From: Psychrobacter aestuarii
GTDB lineage: Bacteria > Pseudomonadota > Gammaproteobacteria > Pseudomonadales > Moraxellaceae
NCBI RefSeq assembly: GCF_904846035.1
Contig: NZ_CAJGYT010000001.1
Span: 2,711,663 to 2,775,662 of the forward strand
DNA: 64,000 nucleotides
Direction of reading: 5' to 3'
Shown here: in pieces, positions 62,111 through 64,000 of the stretch
How the letters are laid out: each line of letters starts with the position of its first letter
Numbering within the stretch: the first letter of the stretch is position 1
Translations under genes and position numbers: made by a program
The notes under the pieces: model-generated
The model's database searches: none
What the model saw: the letters and a program-made list of their open reading frames with translations, nothing else
Told to the model about the DNA's origin: nothing

Positions 62111-62815
62111 ATGATGACAGCGGCGCTGCCAGAGATACTTTTGCCATTATGGGTCAGTATTAAGCTGGCTGCGGTGACGACGGCGTGCTTGCTGCTGCTT
62201 GGCACGCCGCTTGCGTATTGGCTGGCACGTCCCAGCCGTCTGAGTGCCGTAAGACGACTAAAGATTGTGCTGATGGGGGTGATTGCGCTGCCCTTGATAC
62301 TGCCGCCGACGGTGCTTGGCTTTTATTTATTGCTGTTTATGAGTCCCAATTTTGGAGTGGGGCGCTGGCTGAGTGCCCATGGCATCCCAAGCTTGGCGTT
62401 TAGCTTTCAAGGCTTGGTGATTGGCTCTATTTTGTATTCCTTTCCCTTTTATGTGCAGCCTGTCTATGCGCAGTTTGCTCGTATTCCTAGCAGTGTTCTT
62501 GAAGTGGCGACTTTGCTTGAGTCACGTTGGTATCGGCGTTTTTGGGTGGCGCTGTTGCCACAAGCACGGGTCGGTATGTTACTTGGGGCGCTGGTCAGCT
62601 TTGCCCATACCATTGGCGAATTTGGTGTGGTGTTGATGATTGGCGGCAGTATTGCTGGCGAGACCAAGGTGGTGTCTATTGCGATATATGAGCAGGTCGA
62701 GGCGCTGAACTATGGTACGGCGCATCTGTTGTCCATGCTGCTGATTGTTATGGCGATGTTGATGATTGCGCTGATTGCTACGGTCAGTCGTCATATGCCG
62801 CGCGCGTCATCATAG
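62111..62815 (+). CDS. modB: molybdate ABC transporter permease
   Basis: About 234 residues with five or six membrane segments and the permease loop ARIPSSVLEVATLLESR with FAHTIGEFGVVLMIGG. The start could also be TTG 62099; ATG 62111 is chosen on codon use. The ATPase ModC is not encoded next: the following gene is on the other strand and unrelated. A complete transporter must therefore use an ATPase encoded elsewhere. Confidence 0.93.
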   Translation: MMTAALPEILLPLWVSIKLAAVTTACLLLLGTPLAYWLARPSRLSAVRRLKIVLMGVIALPLILPPTVLGFYLLLFMSPNFGVGRWLSAHGIPSLAFSFQGLVIGSILYSFPFYVQPVYAQFARIPSSVLEVATLLESRWYRRFWVALLPQARVGMLLGALVSFAHTIGEFGVVLMIGGSIAGETKVVSIAIYEQVEALNYGTAHLLSMLLIVMAMLMIALIATVSRHMPRASS

Positions 62816-62932
62816 CTTGGCTGTATATTTTTTAAACAGCTGACTTTTCTTACTTTTTTTATCTCACTTTTCTTTTCTTGTTATTTGTCTTTCTCTCTAT
62901 AGCTGTCTTTTTAATGCCTATTTGTCTGAATT
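62816..62932. other. pyrimidine-rich intergenic tract after modB
   Basis: A 117-base stretch dominated by T and C on the plus strand, with runs such as CTTTTCTTTTCTTG. No gene or strong hairpin is seen. It lies where modC would be expected. Confidence 0.5.
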
Positions 62933-63709
62933 TTACGGTGCCGTGTCAATGACCGATGCATCGGCATTCGGCTGCGTGTTTGTAGGCACATCTACTGCGG
63001 TATTGCTTTGGCTGATGCGCTGCTGATTGCGCTCTTTTACCATCGCGATGGCTGCGCGCAGTTCTTGATTCACGGCTTCGGCTTCGGCTTTCGCTTTATT
63101 GTGTGTCTCGGCGGTGACGATTTTTTGAGCCGTCGTAGGTGCTTGCGCGGTGTCTGCTGCTAGCAGCCCCGCTTCTGCTTGTAGTGTGGCGATAGAGGGG
63201 GCGGTGTCCGCGCCTGACTCAGCGATAGTTTGCCGTGGCAGTGCTTCTTTTCCCATTGCCGTGGTGCTGGCGGTCTGCGCTGTACTGCGTGGTTCAGACT
63301 CACGATTAGCGGAGGCCGTTGATGTGCTGGTACTTGATGTGTTGCCTGTTACGGGTTTGGTGCTACGCTGCATAGCCGTATCGTCCGCACTGTCTTCTTT
63401 AGCCTGTCTTTTTTTATCCGTAGTTTCTTTATTGACGTCCTCTCTAACCATACCCTCTTTATTCATGCTTTTTTTAGATTGATTTTGACTGTCGGCAGCC
63501 GTGATGGTTTGGCGCTCGCTGAGGGTATCCAGTACCACAGGCGCAGTACTGGTGTCATAGGTGTGACGAATCAGGGTGGTTGACTGCGTCAGCGGGTCAG
63601 TATGGCTTTGGCGCAGATTGACATGGGTGTAAATGACAATAAAAAAAATGCCATGAACCAAAAAGGTCAGGAGCAGCGCCGACGACCATTTATTGCTTAT
63701 TTTAAACAT
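62933..63709 (-). CDS. single-pass membrane protein of low complexity (TonB/TolA-like N-terminus)
   Basis: A 258-residue protein. An N-terminal membrane segment (ALLLTFLVHGIFFIVIY, residues about 11-27) precedes a long hydrophilic region very rich in Ala, Thr, Ser, Glu, Gln and Lys. This resembles the inner-membrane anchor and periplasmic linker of TonB or TolA proteins, but no recognisable C-terminal domain is present. Partner and function are unknown. Confidence 0.6.
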   Translation of the reverse strand: MFKISNKWSSALLLTFLVHGIFFIVIYTHVNLRQSHTDPLTQSTTLIRHTYDTSTAPVVLDTLSERQTITAADSQNQSKKSMNKEGMVREDVNKETTDKKRQAKEDSADDTAMQRSTKPVTGNTSSTSTSTASANRESEPRSTAQTASTTAMGKEALPRQTIAESGADTAPSIATLQAEAGLLAADTAQAPTTAQKIVTAETHNKAKAEAEAVNQELRAAIAMVKERNQQRISQSNTAVDVPTNTQPNADASVIDTAP

Positions 63710-64000
63710 GAAATATCACCCAGACAGGTTGTCTTCTATCGTGTAAAGAAAGGCTTGCTTGTTATTCATATAAATGTGTCAAAACGTTCTCAAAATCATA
63801 TCAATGTAGCGCTAAAAAATTTAACAATGTTTACTAGTGTATTAGTACGGAGCGTCTGTAGGTCTGACGCATGCATTGCGTACAGAAGGGTTGGGTGTGA
63901 CTGCTTGTAATTTAACATATGTATTACATAAAAGTGATAATAATAATGATATATAAAAATTAATATAAAAACAAATGTTCTTAAAAATATTTTGACAATG
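63710..64000. other. AT-rich intergenic end of the window
   Basis: The last 100 bases are extremely AT-rich. TTGACA at 63992-63997 could be a -35 box of a gene beyond the edge. A short frame here (63602-63910) overlaps the preceding gene and is unlikely to be real. Confidence 0.35.

Noticed and set aside
1..64000. CRISPR array or insertion sequence
   Set aside because: No regularly spaced repeats and no transposase-like protein were seen in the window.

Overview
The window looks like a Psychrobacter-type (Moraxellaceae) gammaproteobacterial chromosome. The lineage call is an inference from gene content and order: pheA, a second hisC and a fused tyrA-aroA in a row, a Pao-type molybdoenzyme beside a full molybdopterin gene set, and an acyl-CoA desaturase. 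No rRNA or other taxonomic marker is present. The left third is a prophage and the right two thirds are ordinary chromosome.

Positions 1 to about 21,340 are the right-hand part of a contractile-tail prophage; its other end lies outside the window. It starts with baseplate and tail genes (hub-like, spike, portal-like, tube-like), then an AT-rich cargo block at about 3,780-9,850. The cargo holds a RES-domain toxin with a zinc-binding N-terminus, a ribbon-helix-helix repressor divergent from a KilA-N protein (resembling the P22 immI switch), an Eco29kI-type restriction endonuclease with its cytosine methyltransferase, and an orphan GIY-YIG protein. Several cargo genes are closed by similar hairpin terminators. 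Beyond the cargo, morphogenesis resumes with a DarA/DdrB-type polyvalent protein of about 1,160 residues, two or three tail genes, a lysis cassette (two membrane proteins and a GH19 endolysin) and a second polyvalent protein with the LPD1 metalloprotease-like domain. A tyrosine integrase and a tRNA with a CAU anticodon mark the probable attachment site.

From 21,480 to 50,300 are housekeeping genes: pteridine reductase and CCA-adding enzyme, malic enzyme, SelO, desaturase, phosphodiesterase, thioesterase, exonuclease III, ArgJ, a lipoprotein, serine dehydratase, a uracil-type permease, two EamA transporters, a WG-repeat protein, rubredoxin and a hydrolase, Apt, transaldolase, the PheA-HisC-TyrA/AroA aromatic set, and FolB-FolK.

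From 50,715 to 62,815 one same-strand run encodes a three-subunit Pao-type aldehyde oxidoreductase, its XdhC-family chaperone, a MocA-like cytidylyltransferase, MoeA, MoaA-E, and the molybdate importer parts ModA and ModB. This is nearly a complete path from molybdate uptake to a loaded enzyme, but no modC ATPase is present. The window ends with an envelope-type protein of low complexity and an AT-rich stretch.

The most notable items are the cargo block (lone RES toxin, immI-like switch, restriction cassette between two related KilA-N 3' ends), the two polyvalent proteins, and modAB without modC.
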